A stretch of DNA of 40,005 nt from GCA-003244245 sp049673305 (GCA_049673305.1 JBATXM010000278.1:1-40005), one strand, 5' to 3'; counted from the first letter of the stretch, positions 8,299-16,476 are shown. Notes: generated by a model not told the origin, from the sequence alone. Numbers and translations are program-made.

Positions 8299-8820
8299 AT
8301 GACCGACCTGACCGACATGACAGACACTGAAAAGCAAAGCCTTGACGAGATCCCGCACCCGTCCCTTCCCGAGGGGTCGAGCATCTATGGGGACACCAAG
8401 GTCTTCCCGGACTACCAGGCCGAGGAGGGCGAAACGTATTTCACGCTCGTGCACGGGATCGCGCACGAGTCCTCGGTCAGTTTCGTGGCGATCCTGCAGG
8501 CCACCCGGGCACTGCGTAAGGGCTTCGAGTCGGCAATCTATTTCTACGGCCCGGGATCGCTGAACTGCCTGGCAACTCGTGGTTTCCCCACCACGGGGAA
8601 CTCGGCGTTTCCTGGCGAGCACAACATCAACGACTCGTTGAAGACGTTCCTCAAAGAAGGCGGCAAAGTGTACTGCTGCCGCTTTGGCCTTTCGCTACAC
8701 GGCGCTCGTGAGGAGGATCTGCTTGAGGGCGTCATCCCCACCCATCCGCTCGACGTGCAGGACGCATTGATCCACTACACACGCAAAGGCGCGATCGTCA
8801 ATTCCACCTATATGTTCTAG
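8299..8820 (+). CDS. MSMEG_0572-family nitrogen starvation response protein
   Basis: A 173-residue protein. Recognisable features are HPSLPEGSSIYGDTKVFPDY, ATRALRKGFESAIYFYGPGS, GFPTTGNSAFPGEHN and KVYCCRFGLSLHGA. These match the MSMEG_0572/Sll0783 family, a small protein of unknown chemistry always found with the nitrilase and radical SAM genes. The ATG at 8299 follows GAGGAGG at good spacing; an in-frame ATG at 8284 lacks this. The two adjacent Cys residues in the CCRFG motif are notable. It lies directly upstream of the radical SAM gene, nine bases apart. Confidence 0.85.
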   Translation: MTDLTDMTDTEKQSLDEIPHPSLPEGSSIYGDTKVFPDYQAEEGETYFTLVHGIAHESSVSFVAILQATRALRKGFESAIYFYGPGSLNCLATRGFPTTGNSAFPGEHNINDSLKTFLKEGGKVYCCRFGLSLHGAREEDLLEGVIPTHPLDVQDALIHYTRKGAIVNSTYMF

Positions 8821-8829
8821 GAGGCCGCA

Positions 8830-9924
8830 GTGCGCGTTGGCACCGGCAACACAGCCGAGAACAAAACAGCGCAGAGACTGTCGGCTCGGGTCGGCATCGC
8901 CCTGCACGGCGTGCGGATGGACGCGCCGGTCCGCCGCCCGGAGGGGGCCGGCCCCAGCGACGATGGTCACGTGCTCGTCAACGGTGCCAACGCCGCGCTG
9001 CCCCGCAACCCGGACAGTCCCTACCAGCTGCGGGAGGGCCGGATTTTCCTCGGTGAGCTGGACACCGGGCTGTCCCTGGAGCTCGTCGCGCGACCCCGGT
9101 TCTACGACCTGGCCACCGCTGAGGGCGTGCCCTACGAGCAGATCGCCCGCCTGCACGGCGCCGACGTGCTGGCCACCACCGTGGTCCAGACCTGCATGAG
9201 GTACGACGAGGACCAGCGCTGCCGGTTCTGCACGATCGAGGAGTCTCTGCGGGCCGGTGCCACCATCGCCGTCAAGACTCCCGCCCAGCTGGCCGAGGTG
9301 GCGGCAGCGGCGGTTGCGCTGGACGGGATCCGGCAGATGGTGATGACGACCGGCACCACCGCCGGCCCTGACCGCGGCGCTCGCTACCTCGCCCGCTGCG
9401 TGCGGGCAGTCCTGACAGCGGTGCACGGGCTGCCCGTGCAGGTGCAGATCGAGCCGCCGGCTGACCTCACCGTCCTCACCGACTTGAGACAGGCGGGCGT
9501 GACGGCGATCGGGATCCACGTCGAGTCACTCGACGATGAGGTGCGCCGGCGGTGGATGCCCGGCAAGGGATCGGTGCCGATGACCGAGTACGAGGCGGCC
9601 TGGGATGAGGCCGTGCGGGTGTTCGGTCGCAACCGGGTGTCCACCTACCTCCTGGTGGGTCTGAGCGAGGACCCCGACGAGCTGGTCGCCGGGGCAAGAC
9701 GGTTGATCGAGCGGGGGGTCTACCCGTTCGTGGTGCCCTTTCGCCCGATGGCCGGCACGCTCGCCCGTCGCGACGGCATCGGCGCGCCACCAGCCACGCT
9801 GGTCGGTGACGTCACCGAACGGGTCGCCGCGATGCTACGCGAAGCCGGCATGATCGGCACTGACCAGCGGGCCGGTTGCGCGGCCTGCGGCGCGTGCGGG
9901 GCACTGTCCGCGGCGGGGGCGTGA
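8830..9924 (+). CDS. MSMEG_0568-family radical SAM protein
   Basis: A 364-residue protein starting at GTG with AGGAGG upstream. The cluster-binding cysteines are C122, C131 and C134 in TCMRYDEDQRCRFC. This CX8CX2C spacing differs from the classic CX3CX2C but fits this family. VMTTGTTAGPDRG and LPVQVQIEPP follow in the barrel. The C-terminus has CAACGAC (C350, C353, C356), possibly an auxiliary Fe-S or metal site. By family it uses S-adenosylmethionine to generate a radical. Its product is thought to feed the cluster's nitrilase, but the reaction is not settled. The operon is tightly packed on both sides. Confidence 0.85.
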   Translation: MRVGTGNTAENKTAQRLSARVGIALHGVRMDAPVRRPEGAGPSDDGHVLVNGANAALPRNPDSPYQLREGRIFLGELDTGLSLELVARPRFYDLATAEGVPYEQIARLHGADVLATTVVQTCMRYDEDQRCRFCTIEESLRAGATIAVKTPAQLAEVAAAAVALDGIRQMVMTTGTTAGPDRGARYLARCVRAVLTAVHGLPVQVQIEPPADLTVLTDLRQAGVTAIGIHVESLDDEVRRRWMPGKGSVPMTEYEAAWDEAVRVFGRNRVSTYLLVGLSEDPDELVAGARRLIERGVYPFVVPFRPMAGTLARRDGIGAPPATLVGDVTERVAAMLREAGMIGTDQRAGCAACGACGALSAAGA

Positions 9925-9928
9925 GGCG

Positions 9929-11347
9929 GTGCACCCGAGCGCTTACCGCGGCGCCAGCAGCCTGGGCGAGGCGCTGCTCGGCCAACCAGCCCGCCCGCCA
10001 ACCCGTCAACCGGACTTCCGGATCGAGCCCGCCGAGGACCCGGCGGCCCGGGCCGCCTACCACCGGCTGCGAACCCAGGTGTTTGTGCGCCGGCAGAGAT
10101 TGTTCACCGATCACGACCGGGACGACCGCGATGACGACCCGCGCACCGTGGTCCTGATCGCTCGCGACCCTGAGGGCACCGTGCTCGGCGGCGTGCGGCT
10201 CGGCCCGGGCAACGACGGCCTCGACCTGGGGTGGTGGCTCGGTGGTCGGCTCGTGGTGGACCCGGACTGCCCCGCCCGGGGCGTCGGCGCCGCTCTGGTC
10301 CTGGCCGCCTGCGCCCACGCGGAGAGCGCTGGGGTGCTGCGTTTTGAAGCCACTGTGCAGGCCCGCAACGAAGTGTTCTTCACCCGACTCGGCTGGATCC
10401 CGGTGCGCCCGGTGGCCGTGGCCGCGACCCCACACCTGCTGATGCGCTGGCCGATCGGCCGGATCGCCGCGCAGGTCGCCGCCACCAAGGCCGAGCTCGG
10501 TGGGTTGCTGTCCGGGCTCGCGCCGGGCGGAGCTGGTTACCTCGGCGACGATGGCGCGCCGGTGCCCGGCAGCGACCTGGTGGCCGCGTGCGACGCGATC
10601 CTGCCGTCGATGGTGGAACGGGACCCGGAATGGGCCGGGTGGTGCTCCGTGCTGGTCAACGTCAACGACCTGGCCGCCATGGGCGCGACGCCGGTCGGCC
10701 TGCTTGACGCGCTGGGGGCGCGCGACCGCTCGTTCGCCAGCCGGGTGCTGGCCGGGTTGCGCCGCGCCAGCCAAGCCTATGACGTGCCGGTACTTGGTGG
10801 CCACACCCAGCTCGGGGTGCCCGCCGCGCTGTCGGTGACCGCGTTGGGCCGCACGGCGGATCCGATTCGTGGCGGTGGGGGCCGTCCCGGGCACCGCATC
10901 CGGCTCACGGTGGACATTGCGGGCGGGTGGCGGCCTGGGTATGCCGGTCGCCAGTGGGACTCCACCTCGTGGCGCCGGGCTCCTGAGCTGCGCGCGATGC
11001 TCGGTTCAGTGGCGCTGGCCCGGCCGGCCGCCGCCAAGGACGTCTCAATGGCGGGGTTGGCCGGCACCCTGGGCATGCTCGCCGAAGCCAGCGGCTGCCG
11101 GGCCGTGCTCGAGGTCGCCGCAGTGCCCAGGCCGGCGCAGGCCACCGTTGGGGATTGGTTCACCTGCTTCCCCGGGTTCGGGATGCTCACCGCTGATGAG
11201 CCGGACCGCGCCGCGCCACCGTCATCTCCGGCGCTCAGCGCATGCTGCGGTGAGCTGGTGGCCGGCCACGGCGTGGCGCTGCGCTGGCCGGACGGGGAGC
11301 TGACCGAGGTGATCGCATCTGGTGTGACGGGCTTGGGAGCGGCATGA
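9929..11347 (+). CDS. GNAT acetyltransferase-AIR synthase-like fusion (MSMEG_0567 / Sll0787 type)
   Basis: A 472-residue protein starting at GTG. Residues about 30-175 form a GNAT domain (AAYHRLRTQVFVRRQRLF, RLVVDPDCPARGVGAALV for acetyl-CoA binding, NEVFFTRLGW). Residues about 180-470 form an AIR synthase (PurM)-like ATP-binding domain (VLVNVNDLAAMGATPVGLLD, VLGGHTQLG, KDVSMAGLAGTLGMLAEASG). In cyanobacteria these are two separate proteins, Sll0786 and Sll0787; here they are fused, as MSMEG_0567 is believed to be. An acylation plus ATP-dependent activation step is plausible. The stop overlaps the first nitrilase start (ATGA). Confidence 0.85.
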   Translation: MHPSAYRGASSLGEALLGQPARPPTRQPDFRIEPAEDPAARAAYHRLRTQVFVRRQRLFTDHDRDDRDDDPRTVVLIARDPEGTVLGGVRLGPGNDGLDLGWWLGGRLVVDPDCPARGVGAALVLAACAHAESAGVLRFEATVQARNEVFFTRLGWIPVRPVAVAATPHLLMRWPIGRIAAQVAATKAELGGLLSGLAPGGAGYLGDDGAPVPGSDLVAACDAILPSMVERDPEWAGWCSVLVNVNDLAAMGATPVGLLDALGARDRSFASRVLAGLRRASQAYDVPVLGGHTQLGVPAALSVTALGRTADPIRGGGGRPGHRIRLTVDIAGGWRPGYAGRQWDSTSWRRAPELRAMLGSVALARPAAAKDVSMAGLAGTLGMLAEASGCRAVLEVAAVPRPAQATVGDWFTCFPGFGMLTADEPDRAAPPSSPALSACCGELVAGHGVALRWPDGELTEVIASGVTGLGAA

Positions 11348-12168
11348 GCCCGCTGCGGATGGCCGCCGCAGCGGCGCGCTTCGACCGGGACCTGGACGCC
11401 GACTTCGCCCGGATCGAGTGGTTGATCAACACCGCCCGGGCCGACGGGGTGCGCCTGCTCGCGTTGCCCGAGGCCGCGTTGGGCGGATACCTGGCCGACC
11501 TCGACGGCGCGGCGGGGCCGCCGCCACCGCTGTCCCCGGACGGGCCGGAGATCCGCAAGCTGGCCCGGCTCGCCGGGGAGATGGTCGTCGCGGCCGGCTA
11601 CTGCGAGTCAGCGTCTCATCAGCTGTTCAACAGCGCCATCTGCGTGAGTGGCGACGGGGTGCTGGGCCGTCACCGCAAGGTGCACCAGCCGCTTCGCGAG
11701 GACGCCAGCTACGCTGCGGGCAGTGGTTTCGCCGCCTTCGACACGCCGGTGGGCCGGTTAGGCATGATGATCTGCTACGACAAGGCGTTCCCCGAGTCGG
11801 CCCGAACGCTGGCGCTGGACGGGGCCGAGATCGTGATGTGCCTGTCAGCGTGGCCGGCCAGCCGTACCAAGGCGACGCCGGACCTGGAGCAGGACCGCTG
11901 GAAGCGCCGGTTCGACCTGTTCGACCGGGCCCGGGCGCTGGAGAACCAGATCGTCTGGCTCTCCGCCAACCAATCCGGTGAGTTCGGGTCGCTCCGGTTC
12001 GTGGCCAGCGCCAAGGTCGTCGACCCCGGTGGTGACGTCCTCGCCGACACGGGAGTGCGGGCCGGCCTGGCGATCGCCGAGCTGGACGTCCCGGCGGCAC
12101 TGCAAGCGGCCCGCCAGTCGATGGCCCATCTGCGCGACCGCCGGCCACACGCCTACGCCGGTACCTGA
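11344..12168 (+). CDS. Nitrilase, catalytically complete copy (Nit6803 / Sll0784-like)
   Basis: A 274-residue carbon-nitrogen hydrolase. All three catalytic positions are present: Glu43 in LPEAALGGYL, Lys112 in GRHRKVHQP and Cys144 in GMMICYDKAFPE (codon TGC at 11773). A Glu at 119 may be the fourth. The length is short compared with plant-type nitrilases but right for this cluster's family. By family it hydrolyses a nitrile to a carboxylate and ammonia through a thioimidate on Cys. The ATG overlaps the stop of the GNAT-AIR gene. It is followed one base later by a close paralogue. Confidence 0.9.
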   Translation: MSPLRMAAAAARFDRDLDADFARIEWLINTARADGVRLLALPEAALGGYLADLDGAAGPPPPLSPDGPEIRKLARLAGEMVVAAGYCESASHQLFNSAICVSGDGVLGRHRKVHQPLREDASYAAGSGFAAFDTPVGRLGMMICYDKAFPESARTLALDGAEIVMCLSAWPASRTKATPDLEQDRWKRRFDLFDRARALENQIVWLSANQSGEFGSLRFVASAKVVDPGGDVLADTGVRAGLAIAELDVPAALQAARQSMAHLRDRRPHAYAGT

Positions 12169-12169
12169 G

Positions 12170-13006
12170 GTGACCGCGATCCGGATCGGCGCCGTCGCCG
12201 CGAGGTTTGGTCGTGATCTCGACTTCGACCTGCGGCGAGTCGCCACGCTGATCGAGCACGCCCGCCGGTCCCGGATATCCCTGCTGGTGCTTCCCGATGC
12301 CGCGCTCGGCGGCTACCTCGGCGACCTGCGCCAGCCCGACCGGAGTCTGACCGCATTGCCACCCGCACTGGCACTCGATGACCCGTACGTCCGCAAGGTC
12401 GTAGTGCTGGCGGCGGAGATGGTGGTGTGCTTCGGTTTCCGCGAAGCCGAGGGGGACCAGCGCTACAACACCGCGCTGTGCGTGCATGGCGACGGGGTGC
12501 TGGGCAGCCATCGCAAGGTGCACCAACCGGCTGGGGAATCGATCGCGTATTCAGCGGGTGAGCGTTTCTCCGCATTCGACACCCCTGTGGGGCGGATCGG
12601 CATGCTCATCGATTACGACAAGACGTTTCCGGAATCGGCCCGCACCCTCACCCTCGACGGAGCGGAGCTGCTGGCCTGCCTGTCCGCGTGGCCGACCAGC
12701 CTCACCAACCGCGCGCCCCGGATGGCCCACGACCGCCAAGCCCGGCTGTTCGACCTCTACGACCAGGCCAGAGCGGCGGAGAACCAGGTCGTGCTGGTCT
12801 CCTCCAACCAGACCGGAGTGCTGGGTGAGCTGCGCTTCCTCGGGCAGGCGAAGGTGGTCGGCCCAGGCGGTGACATCCTGGCCCGCACCTGGGCCAAGGC
12901 CGGTATCGCGACGGCCGAGCTGGACGTCGCGGCCGAGATCGCCAAGGCTCGTCGGGTCCTGCGGCACCTCGACGAACGCAAGCCCAGCGTCTACCGGGTC
13001 GGTTGA
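12170..13006 (+). CDS. Nitrilase paralogue lacking catalytic Cys and Glu (pseudoenzyme)
   Basis: A 278-residue protein starting at GTG one base after the first nitrilase stop. It aligns with that nitrilase along its full length (AALGGYL, HRKVHQP, FDTPVGR, FPESARTL, LDGAE, LSAWP), so it is a tandem duplicate. The catalytic Glu is Asp43 (codon GAT 12296-12298) and the nucleophilic Cys is Asp148 in GMLIDYDKTFPE (codon GAT 12611-12613). Lys116 is kept. It cannot form the usual thioimidate. The open frame, high GC at third positions and preserved scaffold argue that it is under selection, perhaps as a structural or regulatory partner of the active copy. The glycosyltransferase start overlaps its stop. 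Confidence 0.85.
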   Translation: MTAIRIGAVAARFGRDLDFDLRRVATLIEHARRSRISLLVLPDAALGGYLGDLRQPDRSLTALPPALALDDPYVRKVVVLAAEMVVCFGFREAEGDQRYNTALCVHGDGVLGSHRKVHQPAGESIAYSAGERFSAFDTPVGRIGMLIDYDKTFPESARTLTLDGAELLACLSAWPTSLTNRAPRMAHDRQARLFDLYDQARAAENQVVLVSSNQTGVLGELRFLGQAKVVGPGGDILARTWAKAGIATAELDVAAEIAKARRVLRHLDERKPSVYRVG

Positions 13007-14121
13007 TGACCCGCCTGGCGATAGCGCTGCTCACCTACTCGACCACACCGCGCGGCAGCGTGGTGCACACCCTCGCGCTGGCCGAGGCGCTCGCCGAGGC
13101 AGGCCAGCGGGTGACGGTGTGGTCGCTGGGTCGCGGCGGGGATCGCGCGTTCTTCCGCCCCGTGGACCCCCGGGTAGAACTGCGGATCACCCCGTTTCCC
13201 GACATCGCCAATGAAGAGTTCGGACCGCGCATCCTGCGGTCCATCCAGGTACTGCGGGACGCCTTCGACCCGGCAGGCTACGATGTGGTGCACGCGCAGG
13301 ACTGCATCAGCGCCAACGCCGCCACCTGGTGCGTGCGCACCGTGCACCACATCGACCACTTCACCACCCCTGAGCTGGCCGCCTGCCACGAACGCGCCAT
13401 TGTGACACCGCATGCCCACATCTGCGTGTCGGCGGCGGTCGCCGATGAGCTGCGCGCCGGTTGGAGGATCACCGCGACGGTCATCCCGAACGGCGTGGAC
13501 GCGCACCGGTTCACCCACGCGGCCGGCCCGGCCGGCGCCGCCGCCCGGGCCGCGTGGCGATCGCGCCTGGGCCGGTATGTGCTCACCGTCGGCGGTATCG
13601 AGCCCCGCAAAGGATCGCTGGAGCTGCTCGAGGCCTACGCCCAGCTGTGCGCGCGGATGCCCGACGTGGCTCTGGTGATCGCCGGTGGCCAGACTCTGTT
13701 CGACTACCGGGACTACCGGGCCCGCTGGGAGCGCCGGGCCGCTGAGCTCGGCGTCGAGCCAGTGGTGCTCGGTCCGGTGGACCACGACGAGCTGCCCGCA
13801 CTGGTGGCTGCGGCGGGGGTGTTCGCCTTCCCGTCCGCCAAGGAGGGTTTCGGGCTGGCCGCGATGGAAGCGCTGGCCGCCGGGGTCCCGCTGGTCGTGA
13901 CGAACCTGCCGGTCTTCCGGGAGATCTTCACCGGCGTCGCCCACTTCGCCAACAACCCGGCAGAGCTGGCGGCACAGCTGTGCGCCGGACTCACCGCCCC
14001 GAACGCCGCTGCCCGAAAGGCCGGCCGCGCCCGGGCCACCCGCCACACCTGGTCAGCCGCCGCGCAGCGACACCTCACGCTTTACCACCACCTAGCGCTC
14101 CGGCGGTGCGGCGCTCCCTGA
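13006..14121 (+). CDS. MSMEG_0565-family glycosyltransferase (GT4-like)
   Basis: A 371-residue protein. N-terminal LLTYSTTPRGSVVHTLALAEAL resembles the acceptor domain of GT4 enzymes. The C-terminal domain has TVGGIEPRKGSLELLEAYAQL and PSAKEGFGLAAMEALAAGVP, the EX7E donor-binding motif. By family it transfers a sugar from a nucleotide donor; the acceptor in this cluster is unknown. The ATG at 13006 shares its A with the TGA of the nitrilase paralogue, so it is coupled and is the last gene of the operon. A TTG three bases upstream is an alternative. No clear terminator follows. Confidence 0.85.
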   Translation: MTRLAIALLTYSTTPRGSVVHTLALAEALAEAGQRVTVWSLGRGGDRAFFRPVDPRVELRITPFPDIANEEFGPRILRSIQVLRDAFDPAGYDVVHAQDCISANAATWCVRTVHHIDHFTTPELAACHERAIVTPHAHICVSAAVADELRAGWRITATVIPNGVDAHRFTHAAGPAGAAARAAWRSRLGRYVLTVGGIEPRKGSLELLEAYAQLCARMPDVALVIAGGQTLFDYRDYRARWERRAAELGVEPVVLGPVDHDELPALVAAAGVFAFPSAKEGFGLAAMEALAAGVPLVVTNLPVFREIFTGVAHFANNPAELAAQLCAGLTAPNAAARKAGRARATRHTWSAAAQRHLTLYHHLALRRCGAP

Positions 14122-14212
14122 GAAAGTCGCTTATATCAGCCACCCCGTCAGGCCTACCGCCTCGGATCGCGACAGCAAGGGTGGACAGCAACATTCGCTA
14201 GCATTGTGGGTC

Positions 14213-14443
14213 ATGGCACGGACGATTACCTTGCGGCTGTCCGATGACGCGTACGAGGCGGTCAAGCACTATGCCGACGCCGACCAGCAGTCCATGAACT
14301 CCTGGATCGAGGGTCTCCTCGACGTCGAGGACATGCGGCGGCGCTGCGCGGCCCACGACCGGTGGCTGGCGGCGCGCCCCGAGGCCGTTGCGTTTGCTGT
14401 GGCCTGGGCTGATCGCAACCTCGATGAGCTGGCGGCGCGTTGA
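14213..14443 (+). CDS. Ribbon-helix-helix antitoxin (HicB/Arc-like)
   Basis: A 76-residue protein: MARTITLRLSDDAYEAVKHY, then SMNSWIEGLLD, a ribbon-helix-helix fold with the beta strand first, followed by an acidic-aromatic tail that would wrap the toxin. The ATG at 14213 is preferred over a TTG at 14204. TAGCAT (14199-14204) eight bases upstream fits a leaderless promoter. The toxin gene starts at a TTG (14440) overlapping its stop. It is probably a repressor of its own operon. The toxin it would neutralise is broken, so it may be an orphan antitoxin now. Confidence 0.75.
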   Translation: MARTITLRLSDDAYEAVKHYADADQQSMNSWIEGLLDVEDMRRRCAAHDRWLAARPEAVAFAVAWADRNLDELAAR

Positions 14444-14742
14444 GCAACGCCCCTCGGCGGGGCGAGATCTAGACCACCGACGCCGGTATCAGCGTGCTCG
14501 TGATCTCCTCGACCGTATACAACGAGATCGCGACTGAACCGACCGTTGTCGCGGTACCGGTGTTCGCCAGCGAGCCCGACACCGGATTCGGAGTGGATCT
14601 CGGCGGCGGCTGGGCAGCACCGGGTTTGGTCACCAGCTTGCGCAAGGCGCGGCTGGATGAACCTCGACGGCACATTGACGTCCAAGCTCTCACCAACGTC
14701 AACAACATGCTCTTCAAGATCCTTGCAACGCCGGACCGCTGA
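14440..14742 (+). pseudogene. MazF/PemK-like toxin with an early in-frame stop
   Basis: The frame beginning at TTG 14440 reads SNAPRRGEI, then TAG (14470-14472), then TTDAGISVLVISSTVYNEI and on to VNNMLFKILATPDR. MazF/PemK toxins typically start with RRGEI followed by Tyr or Trp, so the stop replaces codon 11. The rest of the frame is clean and family-like (LVISSTVYN; PGLVTSLRK). A GTG at 14494 could restart translation, giving an 82-residue form without the first strand, which in this fold carries catalytic or dimer residues. I infer an inactivated toxin. A read-through or sequencing error would restore it. Confidence 0.7.
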
Positions 14743-15046
14743 CGTCACCCGCTCGGACCGGCGCTGTCGCATCGTGCTTGGCGGCCTCCGCTCGGGCGTT
14801 CGCCTCGATCGCCGCGCGCAGCTGCCGCGCGCCCTCGTCGGCGAGGTCCCGCAGCCGTTCCAGGCTCTCCACGTCGTAGAAATCCAGCACGATTCGCTCG
14901 TCGCCGAACAGGATCGAGACGATCTCGGTCTCTGGCAGCTGCCCCGTGAGCAAAGCGATCTCCACTCCGTCATCCACGGCCGCATTCGCAAACAACACCA
15001 TGTCGCTGCGCCCCGGGCCGGTCGTCAGCGTGCTACGGGTACTCAC
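14714..15046 (-). CDS. Small hypothetical protein, convergent with the toxin
   Basis: A 110-residue protein starting at GTG 15046, with GAGGAG nine bases upstream. This start is better supported than the longer frame at 15133. The sequence has GRSDMVLFANAAVDDGVEI, TEIVSILFGDERIVLDFYD and a C-terminal helix (LRDLADEGARQLRAAIEA). No catalytic motif is visible. It runs away from the XRE/DUF397 pair at 15272 and overlaps the toxin tail by 29 bases. Divergent arrangements like this often share a regulator, and the repeated sites between the two genes support that. Confidence 0.6.
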   Translation of the reverse strand: MSTRSTLTTGPGRSDMVLFANAAVDDGVEIALLTGQLPETEIVSILFGDERIVLDFYDVESLERLRDLADEGARQLRAAIEANARAEAAKHDATAPVRAGDVSGPALQGS

Positions 15047-15174
15047 AGTGCATCTCTCCTCATCGATGGCGGGTAGGTGGATGGCGCCCGGTGCCGGCGT
15101 CCCCAGCGCGGCGCCGCTTGGGGCAGTCGTCACAGGGACCTCCTCCTGGGTCTGGCAGGCTCACCGGTGCCTCA

Positions 15175-15260
15175 AGGAACACGTTCTCGCGCTATTTCGA
15201 GGAACGCGTTACCTCAGAGTACTGTAACTGAAGGTTCTCTGTCTATGAGGAACAGGTAAC
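15175..15260. promoter_or_regulatory. Three AGGAAC-nn-GT(T/A)AC-like repeats, likely operator cluster
   Basis: AGGAACACGTTC at 15175, AGGAACGCGTTAC at 15200 and AGGAACAGGTAAC at 15248 share a half-palindromic core. They sit in the divergent gap between the small minus-strand gene and the XRE regulator at 15272. A TACTGT hexamer (15220-15225) lies between sites two and three and could be the -10 box of the regulator. Autoregulation by the XRE protein is the simplest reading. Confidence 0.5.
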
Positions 15261-15271
15261 TGATCCGGCGT

Positions 15272-16165
15272 GTGACACAGCGAAGGGACGACGACGTGCA
15301 GGTGACCTTTGGCCCCCAGGTCGCTCGCCGGGTGCTCCGCTACGAGCTGGACCGGTTGTGCGAGCTGGCCGGGAAGACCCACACCCAGGCCGGTCAGCGC
15401 CTGGGCATCTCGCGCGTCGGCTTCACCCACCTGGTCAGCGGGAAGAACCTCCCGTCCCAGCCCGCGCTGGAGATCCTCATGGACTTCTTCGGCCGACCCG
15501 ACCGGATACCGCTGATGCTGGAGCTGCTGAGGGTAGCGAGACTCAAGCCAGACCAGCAGAGCACCATGCAGCAGCACGTCGAGTCCTTTTCATCGATGAA
15601 CGACTTTGAGTTGTTCATCGGACTGGAGGCGGTCGCCAGCGGGATCGAGGTCTTTGAGCCGATGATCGTCAACGGGCTGTTGCAGACCGAGGCGTACGCC
15701 CGTGAGTTGATCACCTATCACGCCTCGATCACCCTCGGCGTCAACATCGAGGACAGCGTGGCGCTGCGGCTGCGCCGGCAATCCGCCATCACCCGCGAGA
15801 CAAGCCCCGTCGAGCTATGGTGTTTCGCGGAGGAGCAGGCGCTGCGACGGCCGGTTGGCGACCCGGCCGTCATGGCCGGCCAGCTTGATCACCTGCTGGA
15901 AATGACCGGACGCCCCAACGTCAACTTCCAGGTTATCCCTCACGACATTGCGGTGCATCCAGCGCTCATGGGCGCGTTCTGCCTGCTCCGATTCGAGGAT
16001 GACTGGCGGGTGGCGTACGAGGAGACCCGGCGATCCGCCTACTACTACGACAGCCCCGACGCCGTGGAGGATTATGAGAAGGTGATGAACCATCTTCGTC
16101 ACCTGGCGCTCAACCCGAAAGGGTCGCGGGCGCTCATCGCCATGGTGCGAAAGGAGATCCAGTGA
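15272..16165 (+). CDS. XRE-family regulator with DUF5753 domain
   Basis: A 297-residue protein starting at GTG. The N-terminal helix-turn-helix is around residues 25-70 (GKTHTQAGQRLGISRVGFTH, LVSGKNLP). DUF5753 follows (EPMIVNGLLQTEAYARELI, then LWCFAEEQALRRPVGD, VNFQVIPHD, DSPDAVEDY). This is the standard actinobacterial XRE/DUF5753 layout; members pair with DUF397 proteins and can influence development or act as TA-like modules. Its stop overlaps the DUF397 start (GTGA). The target is probably the repeat cluster upstream. Confidence 0.9.
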   Translation: MTQRRDDDVQVTFGPQVARRVLRYELDRLCELAGKTHTQAGQRLGISRVGFTHLVSGKNLPSQPALEILMDFFGRPDRIPLMLELLRVARLKPDQQSTMQQHVESFSSMNDFELFIGLEAVASGIEVFEPMIVNGLLQTEAYARELITYHASITLGVNIEDSVALRLRRQSAITRETSPVELWCFAEEQALRRPVGDPAVMAGQLDHLLEMTGRPNVNFQVIPHDIAVHPALMGAFCLLRFEDDWRVAYEETRRSAYYYDSPDAVEDYEKVMNHLRHLALNPKGSRALIAMVRKEIQ

Positions 16166-16356
16166 TCGACAACTGGCGCACGGCCTCGTACAGCGCCAAC
16201 AACTCGATGTGCGTAGAGACGGGGTGGGCCGGCGACGCGGTCGGCTACCGCGACACCAAGCAGGCCGCGCTTCCCGACGACGAGCGGCCCACGCTGGTGG
16301 TCAGCAAGGACGCAGCCGGCGCGTTCCTGAACATGATCAAATCAATGACCCGCTGA
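16162..16356 (+). CDS. DUF397 protein
   Basis: A 64-residue protein: NWRTASYSANNSMCVE, VGYRDTKQ and TLVVSKDAAGAFLNMIK are the diagnostic DUF397 blocks. It starts at GTG, overlapping the XRE/DUF5753 stop. Such proteins act with their partner regulator, in some cases as an antitoxin-like counterpart. A strong hairpin follows it. Confidence 0.9.
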   Translation: MIDNWRTASYSANNSMCVETGWAGDAVGYRDTKQAALPDDERPTLVVSKDAAGAFLNMIKSMTR

Positions 16357-16375
16357 TTTAGCACAGCACAGGCGA

Positions 16376-16406
16376 CACCCCCGGCCACAGGACCGGGCCG
16401 GGGGTG
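16376..16406 (+). terminator. Hairpin terminator after the XRE-DUF397 pair
   Basis: Perfect 11-base arms (CACCCCCGGCC and its complement) with a 9-base loop, 20 bases after the DUF397 stop. No T-run follows, as is usual for actinobacterial terminators. It sits between convergent genes and may serve both. Confidence 0.65.
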
Positions 16407-16476
16407 CAATGAACGTGGTGCACACCACGCTGCAACCCCGGCACGCTGATCGCGGATCCCGTCGAGCTTATGCTGT

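Noticed and set aside
9812..10894. A 360-codon minus-strand frame opposite the GNAT-AIR gene.
   Set aside because: Same shadow effect; the plus strand shows two clear domains.
12991..14046. A 351-codon minus-strand frame opposite the glycosyltransferase.
   Set aside because: Shadow of a gene with a clear GT4 motif.
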